From Polyangiaceae bacterium (GTDB lineage Bacteria > Myxococcota_A > Polyangia > Polyangiales > Polyangiaceae): DNA of 37,012 nt. The DNA lies in NCBI GenBank assembly GCA_009780955.1, contig WQZB01000049.1, positions 1 to 37,012 of the forward strand, in the 5' to 3' direction. Shown here one piece after another: positions 15,411-24,621 of this stretch. The notes under the pieces were generated by a model. The model ran no database searches. It saw nothing but the letters and a program-made list of their open reading frames with translations, and had not been told where the DNA came from. A program made the translations under genes and the position numbers. Each line of letters starts with the position of its first letter. Position 1 is the first letter of the stretch.

Positions 15411-16535
15411 GTGGCTGGAGATCCGAGCGCGTCCTCTGAGAATGAGACTTCGCCTCAATCAAAGGTTCGTTTGGGCGAGCTGCTCGTGCAAGCAAATGCC
15501 ATCACACCCGAGCAGCTCGCCGAGGTTTTGCGCGAGCCGCGCGATCCAAGAAAAAAGATTGGCCAGCTTCTCATCGAGCGCGGGTGGCTGACCGAGGTGC
15601 GGCTCACGCAAACGCTAAGTTTGCAGCTTAGCGTGCCGTGGGTGTCGCTTTCGCACATCGATTTTTCACGCCAGCTTTTGAATCTCGTTGCGCGCGCGCT
15701 GGCTGAGCGCCACTGCATCATTCCGGTTTTTGTGCGTCATGTGAAAGGGCAGGGCGACACGCTTTACGTCGCGATGGATGACCCAACGAACGAGGGTGCG
15801 CTCGCCGAGGTGTCGATGCAGACCAGGCTGCCCACCAAGCCGATGATCGCGTCGGCTTCCGACATTCGCAGCGCGATTCGTATGTACTACGGCGAAGCGG
15901 ACACCGAGCGCAATGCCGATGCAATTCCAGTCACAGTCCCAGGTGCTCGCACACGCGACGCACGCGACGTGGCAGTAGCGGTCGAACCCGACCAGACCCG
16001 CCAGCCCTCCAAGCCGCCACCCGTGCCGCGCGCCAAAGCACCATCGGAACCAACCGAAGGTCCAGAGACCGCACGATCGAGACTAACGAGTGCATCTCCG
16101 CCTGAGCCGCCTAGCAAGCCCACATCGTTGCCGCCTAGCAAGTCGCCTTCGTCGCCGCCCAGCGCCGCCTCGTTGCCCAGCAAGCCGACTTCGTCGCCGC
16201 CCAGCGCCGCGCCGTCGTCCTCTTCCGTGGCCGACGACCCATCGGTTACGTCGCGCCGTCGCGGTGCCAAGGTGCGTGCGCTCACGCTGCTCGATGGCAC
16301 CACGATTAATATGCCCCCGCGATCGAAGCCGGCCGGTAACATCGCTCCACACGAAGACGTTACTGCACGCGATTTCTTGAGCGCATTGCGCGCCGCGGCG
16401 CATGGTGCCGACGCTGCAGAAGTTCTTGGCGAAAAGCCTCAGTGGGAGCCGGTGGTCGCGGCTCTTTTGTCGATTTTACTTCGTAAAGGATTCATTTCCG
16501 ATTCGGAATTCATCGAGGAGCTTCGCAAGATCTAG
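15411..16535 (+). CDS. Stand-alone MshEN (GspE/PilB N-terminal) domain protein
   Basis: This is a 374-aa soluble protein starting at GTG 15411. Residues about 19-162 match the N-terminal domain of type II secretion and type IV pilus ATPases (RLGELLVQANAITPEQLAEVL, KKIGQLLIERGWL, VAMDDPTN, SDIRSAIRMYYG); in some relatives this domain binds cyclic di-GMP. A low-complexity Pro/Ser/Lys linker spans about 163-285. A small C-terminal domain (about 285-374) ends in VVAALLSILLRKGFISDSEFIEELRKI. No Walker A or B ATPase follows, so it is a sensor or adaptor rather than a motor. Such lone MshEN proteins are common in myxobacteria. Whether it binds c-di-GMP cannot be settled by eye. Confidence 0.8.
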   Translation: MAGDPSASSENETSPQSKVRLGELLVQANAITPEQLAEVLREPRDPRKKIGQLLIERGWLTEVRLTQTLSLQLSVPWVSLSHIDFSRQLLNLVARALAERHCIIPVFVRHVKGQGDTLYVAMDDPTNEGALAEVSMQTRLPTKPMIASASDIRSAIRMYYGEADTERNADAIPVTVPGARTRDARDVAVAVEPDQTRQPSKPPPVPRAKAPSEPTEGPETARSRLTSASPPEPPSKPTSLPPSKSPSSPPSAASLPSKPTSSPPSAAPSSSSVADDPSVTSRRRGAKVRALTLLDGTTINMPPRSKPAGNIAPHEDVTARDFLSALRAAAHGADAAEVLGEKPQWEPVVAALLSILLRKGFISDSEFIEELRKI

Positions 16536-16556
16536 ATCGCGCTGGCGACCGCATCC

Positions 16557-16636
16557 GTAGGGGCGCGATTCATCGCGCCCAGGGCATCGACAATGGTACC
16601 GATGGCTCGTGGTTGGGCGCCATAAATGGCCCCTAC
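16557..16636. repeat. Two GTAGGGGC-family palindromes
   Basis: The first is GTAGGGGCGCGATTCATCGC plus GCCC at 16557-16580. The second, inverted, is GGGCGCCATAAATGGCCCCT plus AC at 16615-16636. They lie between the MshEN gene and the convergent racemase gene and could serve as stem-loops for both strands. Confidence 0.65.
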
Positions 16637-16664
16637 AAGCCAAGATGCATCCGCGATATGCGCA

Positions 16665-17834
16665 TCATTGCACGGCGCCGGATGCGCGAAACTTGGCAAT
16701 GTCGTCGTCGCTATATCCAGCTTCGCGCAAGATTTCATTCGTGTGCTCGCCATGCTTTGGCGGCGGCGTGTGCGCGCGCGGCAACGGCGGCGAGATGGGT
16801 GTGCGCATTTGACTGATTTTCCCCCACGGCGAATCGATGTCGAAAAACATGCCGCGCGCCTCGATGTGGGCGTCGGCGCGTGCTTCTTCCGGCGTTAGCA
16901 CCGGCTCGAGACAGCATTCTCGTATGCTTGCAAATTGCACCCATTCGGCCTGCGTTCGCTCGGCGAAAATTGCTTTGAGTTTCGCTTTGAGCTTGGCCTG
17001 GTGCGGACCGGGTATGCCATCGCTCATGTCGGCAGCGATCCCAGTGCCTTCGCAGAATGCTATCCAGAACTTCGGTTCAACTGCGGCAAGTGCCATTGCT
17101 TTGCCGTCTTTCGTTGCGTACGTGCCGTACGGACCGATGCCCCCGGTGAGCGGCTCGTTCCCAGGCGACAAGCGCTGCCCGCCAAAGAGCTGACCGTAGC
17201 CGATCATGGCAAATGGCATGGCTGCTTCGACCATTGCGATGTCGACCACCGAGCCTTGACCCGTTTGCGCCCGCGTCATGAGCGCGCCCATGATGCCCAA
17301 AGCCGCGAACAATCCAGCGCCTACATCGGCAAGCTGAAAGCCGGGCACCTCGGGCGGGCCCGACGCGGGCCCCTGCATGCTGAGCACGCCCGAGCGCGCA
17401 AGAAAATTGAGATCATGCCCGGCCCGCTGACATAATGGACCGTTTTGCCCGTAGCCCGTGAGCGCACACACGATGAGGCGCGGGTTGTCACGCTGGAGCG
17501 TTTCGTACGGCAGGCCGAGACGCGCCAGCACACCAGGCCGAAACTGCTCGATCACAATGTCGTATCGAAGAGCAACTTTGCGAAAAATAAGCTTGCCATC
17601 GGGGTTTTTGAGGTCGATGGCAAGGCTTCGCTTGTTGCGGTTCAGCGCGAGGAAAATCGACGACGTGGGCTTGTCACCATCCGCGAGCGGCGGCACCACC
17701 CGAAGGTAATCGCCGCCGCTTGTGTCTTCTACTCTGTCAACCGACGCGCCGAGGTCGGCGAGAATGAGCGAAGTGAAAGGCCCCGGCAAAAGGCGCGACA
17801 GATCGAGAACTTTAATGCCTTTTAAAGGCTGCAT
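16665..17834 (-). CDS. Alpha-methylacyl-CoA racemase (CoA-transferase family III fold)
   Basis: This 389-aa protein starts MQPLKGIKVLDLSRLLPGPF, the classical beginning of the CaiB/BaiF family. The residues point to the racemase branch: H140 in AGHDLNFLARSG, D170 in LADVGAG and E253 in AVEPKFW correspond to the His-Asp-Glu catalytic set of MCR/AMACR. The enzyme would interconvert (2R)- and (2S)-methylacyl-CoA in the cytoplasm, allowing methyl-branched fatty acids or sterol side chains to enter beta-oxidation. Downstream on the same strand there is only the MshEN gene end. Upstream are an SCP2 gene on the same strand and, divergently, an SDR, both of which fit the same pathway. No strong ribosome binding site is seen. 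Confidence 0.88.
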   Translation of the reverse strand: MQPLKGIKVLDLSRLLPGPFTSLILADLGASVDRVEDTSGGDYLRVVPPLADGDKPTSSIFLALNRNKRSLAIDLKNPDGKLIFRKVALRYDIVIEQFRPGVLARLGLPYETLQRDNPRLIVCALTGYGQNGPLCQRAGHDLNFLARSGVLSMQGPASGPPEVPGFQLADVGAGLFAALGIMGALMTRAQTGQGSVVDIAMVEAAMPFAMIGYGQLFGGQRLSPGNEPLTGGIGPYGTYATKDGKAMALAAVEPKFWIAFCEGTGIAADMSDGIPGPHQAKLKAKLKAIFAERTQAEWVQFASIRECCLEPVLTPEEARADAHIEARGMFFDIDSPWGKISQMRTPISPPLPRAHTPPPKHGEHTNEILREAGYSDDDIAKFRASGAVQ

Positions 17835-17988
17835 TCTGAACCGCTTTCGATTTGCCGCGATTTCGTCGTTGGCGGCTGCGGTGCGGTCCTCAAAGCCGCA
17901 GCAGGCTGTTCCGGTCCGCTCCTCGCCGACCGCCTCGAACTCGCGTCAACTTGAAAGCGGTTTATATATTGTCGCGCCAAACGCCGTT

Positions 17989-18318
17989 TTACTGCTTGTA
18001 CGAGAAAAGCTTCTGCAGCTTCATGGCAAGCATTTGATTGCCGGCAACTTTGAGCTTGCCAGCGAAAAATAGCTGCATGCCGCTTGCAGGGTTTTCGAAG
18101 AGCTTCTGGAAATCGTCGGGTGCAATGGTGATGGTGCAGTCTGCCGGGCCCGTGCCCGATTTGCACACTGGGCCGCTCGAAGACACGTCGATGTTCCACT
18201 CACCTTCGCCGGGGATATTAATCTGGTACTTGGCGCCGATGGTCTTTGCGTCTTCTGCGTTGTGCTGGAGCGCAGCGGGGAGAGCTTCGTTGAACAACAA
18301 TTTAATGTCGACGGACAT
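17989..18318 (-). CDS. SCP2 sterol-carrier family protein
   Basis: This 109-aa protein starts at ATG 18318 behind a clear GGAGG ribosome binding site; a longer reading frame to 18399 is not needed. The sequence MSVDIKLLFNEALPAAL...AKYQINIPGEGEWNIDVS...CTITIAPDDFQKLFENPASGMQLFFAGKLKVAGNQMLAMKLQKLF has the SCP2 fold signature, with the typical LFxxGKLKVxGNxMLAxKLxxLF end. It would bind acyl-CoAs or sterol-like lipids in a hydrophobic tunnel. It is the same domain found at the C-terminus of eukaryotic MFE-2, and the MFE-2 dehydrogenase counterpart is encoded divergently just upstream at 18506. Confidence 0.9.
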   Translation of the reverse strand: MSVDIKLLFNEALPAALQHNAEDAKTIGAKYQINIPGEGEWNIDVSSSGPVCKSGTGPADCTITIAPDDFQKLFENPASGMQLFFAGKLKVAGNQMLAMKLQKLFSYKQ

Positions 18319-18505
18319 CGGGGTCCTCCATGAGCGAGATGAGCGAGAAAAGAGTGAATCGCGGTTCAGCGGCGTACCAAGCCCCCACGATGACGTCAAG
18401 GCTCCGCAGCACCCGCTTCGACGCTGTGCTCAAGGTTTCAAAGGCGCTGTGCTCAAGGTTTCAGAATTGCTAACAGATCGATTTTAAATCGAAAGCGGAG
18501 GACTT

Positions 18506-19369
18506 ATGGGCCTGCTCGACGGCAAGGTTGCAATCATCACGGGCGCTGGCAATGGCATCGGGCGCGCGCACGCGCTGCTTTTCGCACAAGAAGGGGCGCG
18601 CGTCGTGGTCAACGATCTCGGGGGTGGCCGAGATGGCAGCCCGAATGATGCCGCAAGTCCGGCTGATGTCGTGGTGCGTGAGATTGTGGCGGCTGGCGGC
18701 AAAGCCGTGGCGAGCTACGACTCGGTTGCAACGGCACAAGGGGCAGCGGGTGTCGTTGCGCGAGCCGTTTCGGCTTTTGGGCGGGTCGATATTCTCGTCA
18801 ACAATGCCGGCATCCTTCGCGACAAGTCGTTCATGAAAATGGACGAATCCATGTGGGATACAGTCATCGCCGTGCATCTGAAAGGCAGCTTTCTCTGCTC
18901 GCAAGCCTTTGTAAAACAGGTCATGGCGCAGAAGGCAGCGGCGGGCGCCGGCGGCGCGCGCATCGTCAATACGACGAGCGTAAGCGGCATGATGGGCAAC
19001 TTCGGCCAGTCGAACTACGCCGCCGCGAAAGCCGGCATCTACGGGCTGACGCGCACCATGTCGATCGAGTTGCAGAAGCATCGCATCACGGTCAACGCGC
19101 TCGCCCCCATTGCCAAAACACGCATGACCGAAGACCTTCCAATGTTTCACGAGGTCGAAACGATGACGCCGCGTCACGTCGCGCCCGCAGCCCTTTTTCT
19201 CGCGAGCGACTTGTGCGGTGATCGCACCGGGCATGTGCTCGCGGTCGCTGGCGCGCGCCTTTATGCGTTCAAAGTGATCGAAACCCCTGGCAAGTTCAAA
19301 GACGATGCCGACAGCGTGTGGACGGCAGAGCAGATCGCCGAGCAGTGGGACGCAATCGTTAAGGGCTAA
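18506..19369 (+). CDS. MFE-2-type (3R)-hydroxyacyl-CoA dehydrogenase (SDR)
   Basis: This is a 287-aa short-chain dehydrogenase starting at ATG 18506 behind GCGGAGG. It has the nucleotide motif TGAGNGIG (12-19), VVVNDLGGGRDG (33-44), NNAG (99-102) and S158/Y171/K175. The details GILRDKSFMKM, GNFGQSNYAAAKAG and VNALAPIAKTRMTEDL are those of the dehydrogenase half of peroxisomal multifunctional enzyme 2 (HSD17B4) rather than of FabG. It would oxidise (3R)-hydroxyacyl-CoA with NAD+. With the nearby SCP2 and AMACR genes it fits oxidation of branched-chain or sterol-side-chain acyl-CoAs. The R-specific hydratase (MaoC) partner is not in the window. Confidence 0.9.
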   Translation: MGLLDGKVAIITGAGNGIGRAHALLFAQEGARVVVNDLGGGRDGSPNDAASPADVVVREIVAAGGKAVASYDSVATAQGAAGVVARAVSAFGRVDILVNNAGILRDKSFMKMDESMWDTVIAVHLKGSFLCSQAFVKQVMAQKAAAGAGGARIVNTTSVSGMMGNFGQSNYAAAKAGIYGLTRTMSIELQKHRITVNALAPIAKTRMTEDLPMFHEVETMTPRHVAPAALFLASDLCGDRTGHVLAVAGARLYAFKVIETPGKFKDDADSVWTAEQIAEQWDAIVKG

Positions 19370-19453
19370 CTCGCTTTCAAGTTAAATCGAAAGCTGGGGC
19401 GGTCTTTCCCTTGCTATCGGTAAAGCTCCGTACAAAAACCGTAAAGCCGCATC

Positions 19454-20383
19454 ATGCCAGCTATTGCCTTCGAAGGAACATTCACCGCTATCGTCACCCC
19501 GTTCTGCGACAACGCGGCCAACGCGACTGGCCCGATTGATTGGCACGCGTACGATCGCCTTATTTTGGCGCAGCTCGAAGCGAACGTCGATGGCATTGTG
19601 CCGTGCGGTACAACCGGGGAAGGCCCCGCGCTCGACACCCGAGAGAAGCTCGAACTGTTCGAGCGCACCGTGAAGCTTGCAAAGGGCAAAGCGACAATCG
19701 TTGCCGGCACCGGCTCGAACTCGACGCGCGCGTCGATCGAGCTTTCGCAGGCGGCCGAGCGCGCCGGTGTCGACGCCGTCATGGTCGTTGTGCCGTATTA
19801 CAACAAGCCCACGCAAGAAGGTCTTGTCGAGCACTTCGTTGCCATTGCTCGGTCGGTGCAATGCCCAGTTGTAGTTTACAATGTTCCGGGTCGCACGGGC
19901 ATCGACCTTGCCGCTTCGACGCTCGCGAAAATCGCCGAACGTTGTCCAAATGTCGTGGCTACGAAAGAAGCAACAGGCAACGTGCTTCGCACGCAAGAAA
20001 TCGTCCGCACCATGGGCGATCGCATGACCGTGATTTCAGGCGACGACGGGCTGACATTGCCAATGATTGCAGTAGGCGCCCGCGGCGTTATCAGCGTTAC
20101 ATCCAACGTGTACCCGGCCGAAGTTCGGCACGCCACACGCCTCGCGCTGGGTGGCCAGTTCACCGCGGCGCGGCGCGCGCACTTCGCGCTCATGCCCGTG
20201 CACGAAATCATGTTCGTCGAGGCAAGCCCTGGCCCAGCAAAGGCGGCGCTCGCTCACAAGGGCATGATCCAGGAAGTTGTGCGTGGGCCGTTGGTCACGG
20301 TTTCGCCAGCAGCACGCGCCAAGATTAGAAAGACTCTCATCGACTACGAAGAGCACAAAAAGCACGAAGGAGACCCAGCATGA
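19454..20383 (+). CDS. dapA: 4-hydroxy-tetrahydrodipicolinate synthase
   Basis: This is a 309-aa aldolase of the DapA family. It condenses pyruvate with aspartate semialdehyde, the first committed step of diaminopimelate and lysine synthesis. The motifs are complete: CGTTGEG (51-57), YYNKPTQEG (115-123), YNVPGRTG with Y142, and the Schiff-base K171 in VATKEATGN. The length is close to the family norm of about 292, with a small C-terminal extension ending LIDYEEHKKHEGDPA. The gene overlaps dapB by 4 bp (ATGA), so the two are translationally coupled. The 84-bp gap upstream holds a copy of the short AAATCGAAAGC motif and no clear promoter. Confidence 0.95.
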   Translation: MPAIAFEGTFTAIVTPFCDNAANATGPIDWHAYDRLILAQLEANVDGIVPCGTTGEGPALDTREKLELFERTVKLAKGKATIVAGTGSNSTRASIELSQAAERAGVDAVMVVVPYYNKPTQEGLVEHFVAIARSVQCPVVVYNVPGRTGIDLAASTLAKIAERCPNVVATKEATGNVLRTQEIVRTMGDRMTVISGDDGLTLPMIAVGARGVISVTSNVYPAEVRHATRLALGGQFTAARRAHFALMPVHEIMFVEASPGPAKAALAHKGMIQEVVRGPLVTVSPAARAKIRKTLIDYEEHKKHEGDPA

Positions 20384-21195
20384 GCATGCACCCCAGCACG
20401 AGTCCGTCGCGGTTGCGAGTTGCCGTTCTCGGTGCGAACGGCCGCATGGGGCGAGCTGTGATTCGCCTCGCGCAAGAAGCCGGCATGAAGGTTGTTTGCG
20501 CCGTTGGCGTGGGCGATGTTGGGCGCGATGCAGGCGAGCTCGCGGGCGTTGGGCATCTTGGTGTGCCGGTAGTTTCGAGCATTTCATCGATCGGAACCTA
20601 CGGCGCCAACGTTGTCGTCGATTTCTCGGCTCCTCAGGCGCTTGTCGAAGCTTGCAGCGTTTGTGCGAAAGCGAAAGTCGCTCTTGTCAGCGGCACAACA
20701 GGCTTGTCTGACGTTGCGCGAGCAGCGCTGAGCGACGCGGCAAAGCAATGCGCCGTGATGTGGGAGCCGAACATGAGCATTGGGGTTCATGTTTTGGCAA
20801 CGTTGGTCAAGCAAGCTGCGCTTACTCTTGGCGACGACTTCGATGTCGAGGTCGTTGAAACGCATCATCGCGCAAAGGTAGATGCACCGAGCGGAACGGC
20901 AATTCGTCTTGGCGATGTCGTGCGCAAGGCACGCGGCAGCCATTTCGTGCACGGCCGCGAGGGGCGTCCTGGGCCGCGTGCGCAAAACGAAATCGGCATG
21001 CACGCGGTGCGTGGCGGCGATGTCGTGGGCGATCACACGGTTTTCTTTTTTGGCGCTGGCGAGCGCCTCGAGCTCACGCACCGCGCATCGAATCGCGAGC
21101 TTTTCGCGCACGGTGCGCTGCGAGCCGCACTCTGGATCTCCGGTCGCGCACCGGGCCGGTACACGCTCGACGACATGGTTGCCGTCCCGGCGTAA
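20380..21195 (+). CDS. dapB: 4-hydroxy-tetrahydrodipicolinate reductase
   Basis: This 271-aa protein has the Rossmann motif VLGANGRMG (16-24), VDFSAPQA (80-87), SGTTGLS (104-110), EPNMSIGV (129-136) and the catalytic region ETHHRAKVDAPSGTA, with H162/H163 and K166. It reduces the DapA product with NAD(P)H in the lysine/peptidoglycan pathway. The start at 20380 overlaps the dapA stop and is supported by AGGAG within the end of dapA. The gene converges on carB. The 171-bp gap between them is filled with palindromic repeats, which probably end transcription from both sides. Confidence 0.95.
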   Translation: MSMHPSTSPSRLRVAVLGANGRMGRAVIRLAQEAGMKVVCAVGVGDVGRDAGELAGVGHLGVPVVSSISSIGTYGANVVVDFSAPQALVEACSVCAKAKVALVSGTTGLSDVARAALSDAAKQCAVMWEPNMSIGVHVLATLVKQAALTLGDDFDVEVVETHHRAKVDAPSGTAIRLGDVVRKARGSHFVHGREGRPGPRAQNEIGMHAVRGGDVVGDHTVFFFGAGERLELTHRASNRELFAHGALRAALWISGRAPGRYTLDDMVAVPA

Positions 21196-21201
21196 CCCCC
21201 A

Positions 21202-21351
21202 GGGGGCAGACACGGGGGTCTGCCCCTACCACCCAAAAAACGCATCATCGTAGGGGCGCCATTTATGGCGCCCGAATTCAGGGCGCGATGAATCGCGCCC
21301 CTACGCCCATCCAAACGCCCATCCGTAGGGGCGGCCCCCTGTGGCCGCCCC
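21202..21351. repeat. Cluster of four palindromes between dapB and carB
   Basis: Four units are packed between the two convergent genes. They are GGGGGCAGACACGGGGGTCT plus GCCCCTACC (21202-21230), GTAGGGGCGCCATTTATGGC plus GCCC (21250-21273), GGGCGCGATGAATCGCGCCC plus CTAC (21281-21304) and GTAGGGGCGGCCCCCTGTGG plus CCGCCCC (21325-21351). Each has a different core that pairs with itself. Confidence 0.7.
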
Positions 21352-21366
21352 ATATAGCGACACGCC

Positions 21367-24300
21367 CTAATTCGCGGCGTACCACTCCTGAATCGATCGC
21401 ACCGCGCCTGATGCGACGTCGTCTTGTTCGAGCGCAGCGCAGCCAAGGCGAGCAAGAGCTGCCGTGGTGAAGCACACCACGCCGGCCGAAAGCGCAGCAT
21501 GGCGAAGCGAACGCGTGCGCTCCGTTTCGTCGTCGCCTTCGGCGGTTACGATCGCCAGCGCAATCGCGCCCGAGCGAAGTTTGGCAGGGGCTGCGTCCAC
21601 GTTCACCGTGTCGTGCGGAATGCGCGATGCCAAAAGGGCATCTGCCGTATGTCCCACTGCCACCACGTTGAAACCAAGCGCCCGCAGTCGCCTTCCAAGT
21701 TCAACGGCCACCATGCGATCGCGCTTGGTCACACACAGGATCACCTCGCGTGCACGGGAGCTCGCTGCTGGCCGTGAAAGCGAGGCGCCAATCGCGCGAA
21801 GAGCCTTGTTGTAGGCGCGCGCCGGCGTGTCGCCAATGCCCATCACCTCGCCGGTGGAGCGCATTTCAGGGCCTAGCACGGTGTCGGCGCCTGGCAATTT
21901 TTTGAATGGGAAAACGCATTCCTTGGCCGCGACGTGGCGCGGAAGCGGGCGATCTTCGATGCCAAGTTCGCTGAGCGATTTACCCAGCATCACCTTCGTG
22001 GCGATGCGCGCGAGCGGCAGGCCAATGGCTTTCGAAACGAAGGGCACCGTGCGGCTTGCACGCGGATTGACTTCGAGAACGAACACTTGCCCGTCTTTGA
22101 CTGCGAGCTGCGCGTTCATCAAGCCCACAACGCCAAGCTCCAAAGCGATTGCGCGCACGATGGTCTCGATGCGTTCGACGATTTCGGGGCGCAGCGAAAA
22201 TGGCGGCAAGATCGTTGCCGAGTCGCCCGAGTGCACGCCCGCGCGCTCGAGGTGCTCGAGCACACCGCCGATGACGACGCGCTTGCCGTCGGCAATGCAG
22301 TCGACGTCCACTTCGACCGCGTCTTCGAGGAAGCGATCGACCAAGATCGCTCCGCCGCCTTCTCGCACCACGTCGCTGCCTGTCATGGCTTCGAGGTGCG
22401 CATGAAGCTCGTGATGGTTGCGTGCAATTTTCATCGCGCGGCCGCCGAGCACGTAGCTTGGGCGAACGAGCACTGGAAAACCAATGCGCTCGGAAGCGGC
22501 CACGACATCCGCGCGAGTCTTTGCGACCGCACTTTCGGGCCTCTCGAAACCGAGCTTGGCAAGCACTTCGTCGAACCGACCGCGATCTTCCGCGCGATCG
22601 ATGCCGTCGCCGCTCGTGCCAAGAAGGTGGATTCCACGGGCTTCCAGAGCTTTGGCCAGCTTGAGCGGGGTTTGCCCGCCAAACTGCACGAGCACGCCTT
22701 CGGGCTGTTCGGCTTCGCACACCGCGAGAACCGTTTCGAGCGTAACGGGTTCGAAGTAAAGCCTGTCGGCCATGTCGTAGTCGGTCGACACGGTTTCAGG
22801 ATTCGAGTTGATCATCACCGCTTCGAAGCCGAGCTCGCGCACAGCCGAAAGCGCATGCACACAGCAGTAGTCGAACTCGATGCCTTGGCCGATGCGGTTC
22901 GGACCCCCGCCGAGCACAACGACCTTCGGTCGATTTCCCTTTGCGATTTCGCTTTCGGTTTCCCATGTCGCGTACATGTAAGGCGTCGTGCCGGGCATCT
23001 CGGCCGCGCACGTGTCGACGCGAGCAAAAGTAGGCCGCACGCCCAGCTTTTCGCGTAGCTGCCGCACGTCGGCTTCGCTCGTGCCGGCGAGCTCGCCAAT
23101 GCGTGCGTCGGAGAAACCAAGACGCTTGCATTCTGCAAGGAGCTCGCCTGTGAGACCTGCAATCCCCGTTTTCCCTGCTTCTGCAATCGTGCGTTCGGTG
23201 TCCACGATCCGCCGGAACTGGGCCACGAACCATGGATCGAACGCCGTGGCTTTCGCGATGTCGGCATCGCTCGTGCCCGCGCGCATCGCGCCCAGCACGC
23301 GGATCAGGCGGTCGTCGGTTGGGCGCCCAAGATCGGCGAGATCGGCTTCGCCGTTTTCTTTGCCAGCCAGTCTAGTGAACCCCGTGAGCCTGCCAGCGAG
23401 TCCTGTCACGCCGCCCACTTCGAGTGCGCATGCTGCTTTTTGCACGGCCTCGCAGAACGTGCGTCCAATGCTCATCGCTTCGCCAACGCTTTTCATCTGC
23501 GTGCCGAGCGTGCGGTCAGCGCCCGCAAACTTCTCGAACGCAAAACGCGGCCACTTGACGACCACGTAGTCGAGCGCCGGCTCGAACGCGGCGCTCGACC
23601 CGGTGAGGTCATTTCTGAGCTCGTCGAGACGGTAGCCCACGGCAAGCTTGGTTGCGATTTTCGCGATGGGGTAGCCCGTGGCCTTCGACGCCAAGGCGCT
23701 CGATCGGGACACGCGCGGGTTCATTTCGATGACGCGCACTTCGCCGTCGGACGGGCGCACGGCAAACTGCACGTTGGCGCCACCCGTTTCAACGCCAATC
23801 TCGCTCATGACCGCGCGGGCGGCGTCGCGCAGGCGCTGGTATTCTTTGTCCGTCAAAGTCATGGCGGGCGCCACCGTGATCGAATCGCCCGTGTGCACGC
23901 CAAGCGGATCGAGATTCTCAATCGTGCATACTACAATGAAATTGTCGACTTTGTCGCGAATGACTTCGAGCTCGAATTCTTTGTAGCCGAGCAAGCTTTC
24001 TTCGACGAGAACTTCACCGGTGGGCGACGCTTCGATGGCGCGCACGACTTTCGCGTCGAGATCGTGCTCGCTGTACGCGATGGATCCGCCGGTGCCGCCG
24101 AGCGTGAACGATGGGCGGAGAATGAGCGGCCAGCCAAGATTTTTGCTTGCTGCGCGGGCCTCGTCGGGCGAGCGGCATAGGGTGGCGCGCGGGCACGACA
24201 GGCCGATCTTTTCCATGGCCTCTTTGAACAGTGCGCGGTCCTCCGCTTTGCGGATGGCGCTCGGGCGAGCGCCAAGCAGCTCGACGCCGAAGCGACGAAG

Positions 24301-24621
24301 TGTGCCATCGTCATGAAGAGCGAGTGCAAGGTTCAACGCGGTTTGCCCGCCAAGCGTTGGCAAAATGGCGTTCGGCTTTTCGCGTTCGACAATCGCACGC
24401 AGCGCGCGAACATCGAGCGGCTCGATGTATGTGCGATCGGCGAGCTCCGGATCGGTCATGATCGTTGCCGGGTTCGAGTTGACGAGGACTACTTCGTAGC
24501 CCTCGGCGCGGAGCGCGCGGATCCCTTGCGTGCCGGAATAATCGAACTCGCAGCCTTGACCAATGACGATGGGGCCAGCGCCAATGACGAGAATGCGTGA
24601 AAGATCAGAGCGGCGCGGCAT
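21367..24621 (-). CDS. carB: Carbamoyl-phosphate synthase large subunit
   Basis: This is a full-length 1084-aa CarB. It has the duplicated carboxyphosphate and carbamate ATP-grasp halves, beginning respectively with [21 protein letters not shown] (about 10-30) and [20 protein letters not shown] (about 565-585). LGGQTALN and FGGQTPLK follow in each half. GGANVQFAV and [18 protein letters not shown] lie in the first half and [16 protein letters not shown] in the second. The C-terminal methylglyoxal-synthase-like regulatory domain (about 940-1084) is present. It makes carbamoyl phosphate for arginine and pyrimidines and needs the CarA glutaminase, which is not in this window. Its start overlaps the end of argC by 17 bp, placing it last in the arginine operon. 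Confidence 0.96.
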   Translation of the reverse strand: MPRRSDLSRILVIGAGPIVIGQGCEFDYSGTQGIRALRAEGYEVVLVNSNPATIMTDPELADRTYIEPLDVRALRAIVEREKPNAILPTLGGQTALNLALALHDDGTLRRFGVELLGARPSAIRKAEDRALFKEAMEKIGLSCPRATLCRSPDEARAASKNLGWPLILRPSFTLGGTGGSIAYSEHDLDAKVVRAIEASPTGEVLVEESLLGYKEFELEVIRDKVDNFIVVCTIENLDPLGVHTGDSITVAPAMTLTDKEYQRLRDAARAVMSEIGVETGGANVQFAVRPSDGEVRVIEMNPRVSRSSALASKATGYPIAKIATKLAVGYRLDELRNDLTGSSAAFEPALDYVVVKWPRFAFEKFAGADRTLGTQMKSVGEAMSIGRTFCEAVQKAACALEVGGVTGLAGRLTGFTRLAGKENGEADLADLGRPTDDRLIRVLGAMRAGTSDADIAKATAFDPWFVAQFRRIVDTERTIAEAGKTGIAGLTGELLAECKRLGFSDARIGELAGTSEADVRQLREKLGVRPTFARVDTCAAEMPGTTPYMYATWETESEIAKGNRPKVVVLGGGPNRIGQGIEFDYCCVHALSAVRELGFEAVMINSNPETVSTDYDMADRLYFEPVTLETVLAVCEAEQPEGVLVQFGGQTPLKLAKALEARGIHLLGTSGDGIDRAEDRGRFDEVLAKLGFERPESAVAKTRADVVAASERIGFPVLVRPSYVLGGRAMKIARNHHELHAHLEAMTGSDVVREGGGAILVDRFLEDAVEVDVDCIADGKRVVIGGVLEHLERAGVHSGDSATILPPFSLRPEIVERIETIVRAIALELGVVGLMNAQLAVKDGQVFVLEVNPRASRTVPFVSKAIGLPLARIATKVMLGKSLSELGIEDRPLPRHVAAKECVFPFKKLPGADTVLGPEMRSTGEVMGIGDTPARAYNKALRAIGASLSRPAASSRAREVILCVTKRDRMVAVELGRRLRALGFNVVAVGHTADALLASRIPHDTVNVDAAPAKLRSGAIALAIVTAEGDDETERTRSLRHAALSAGVVCFTTAALARLGCAALEQDDVASGAVRSIQEWYAAN

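Noticed and set aside
21934..23058. Long plus-strand open frames antisense to carB
   Set aside because: High-GC antisense shadows; the minus-strand frame is an unmistakable CarB.
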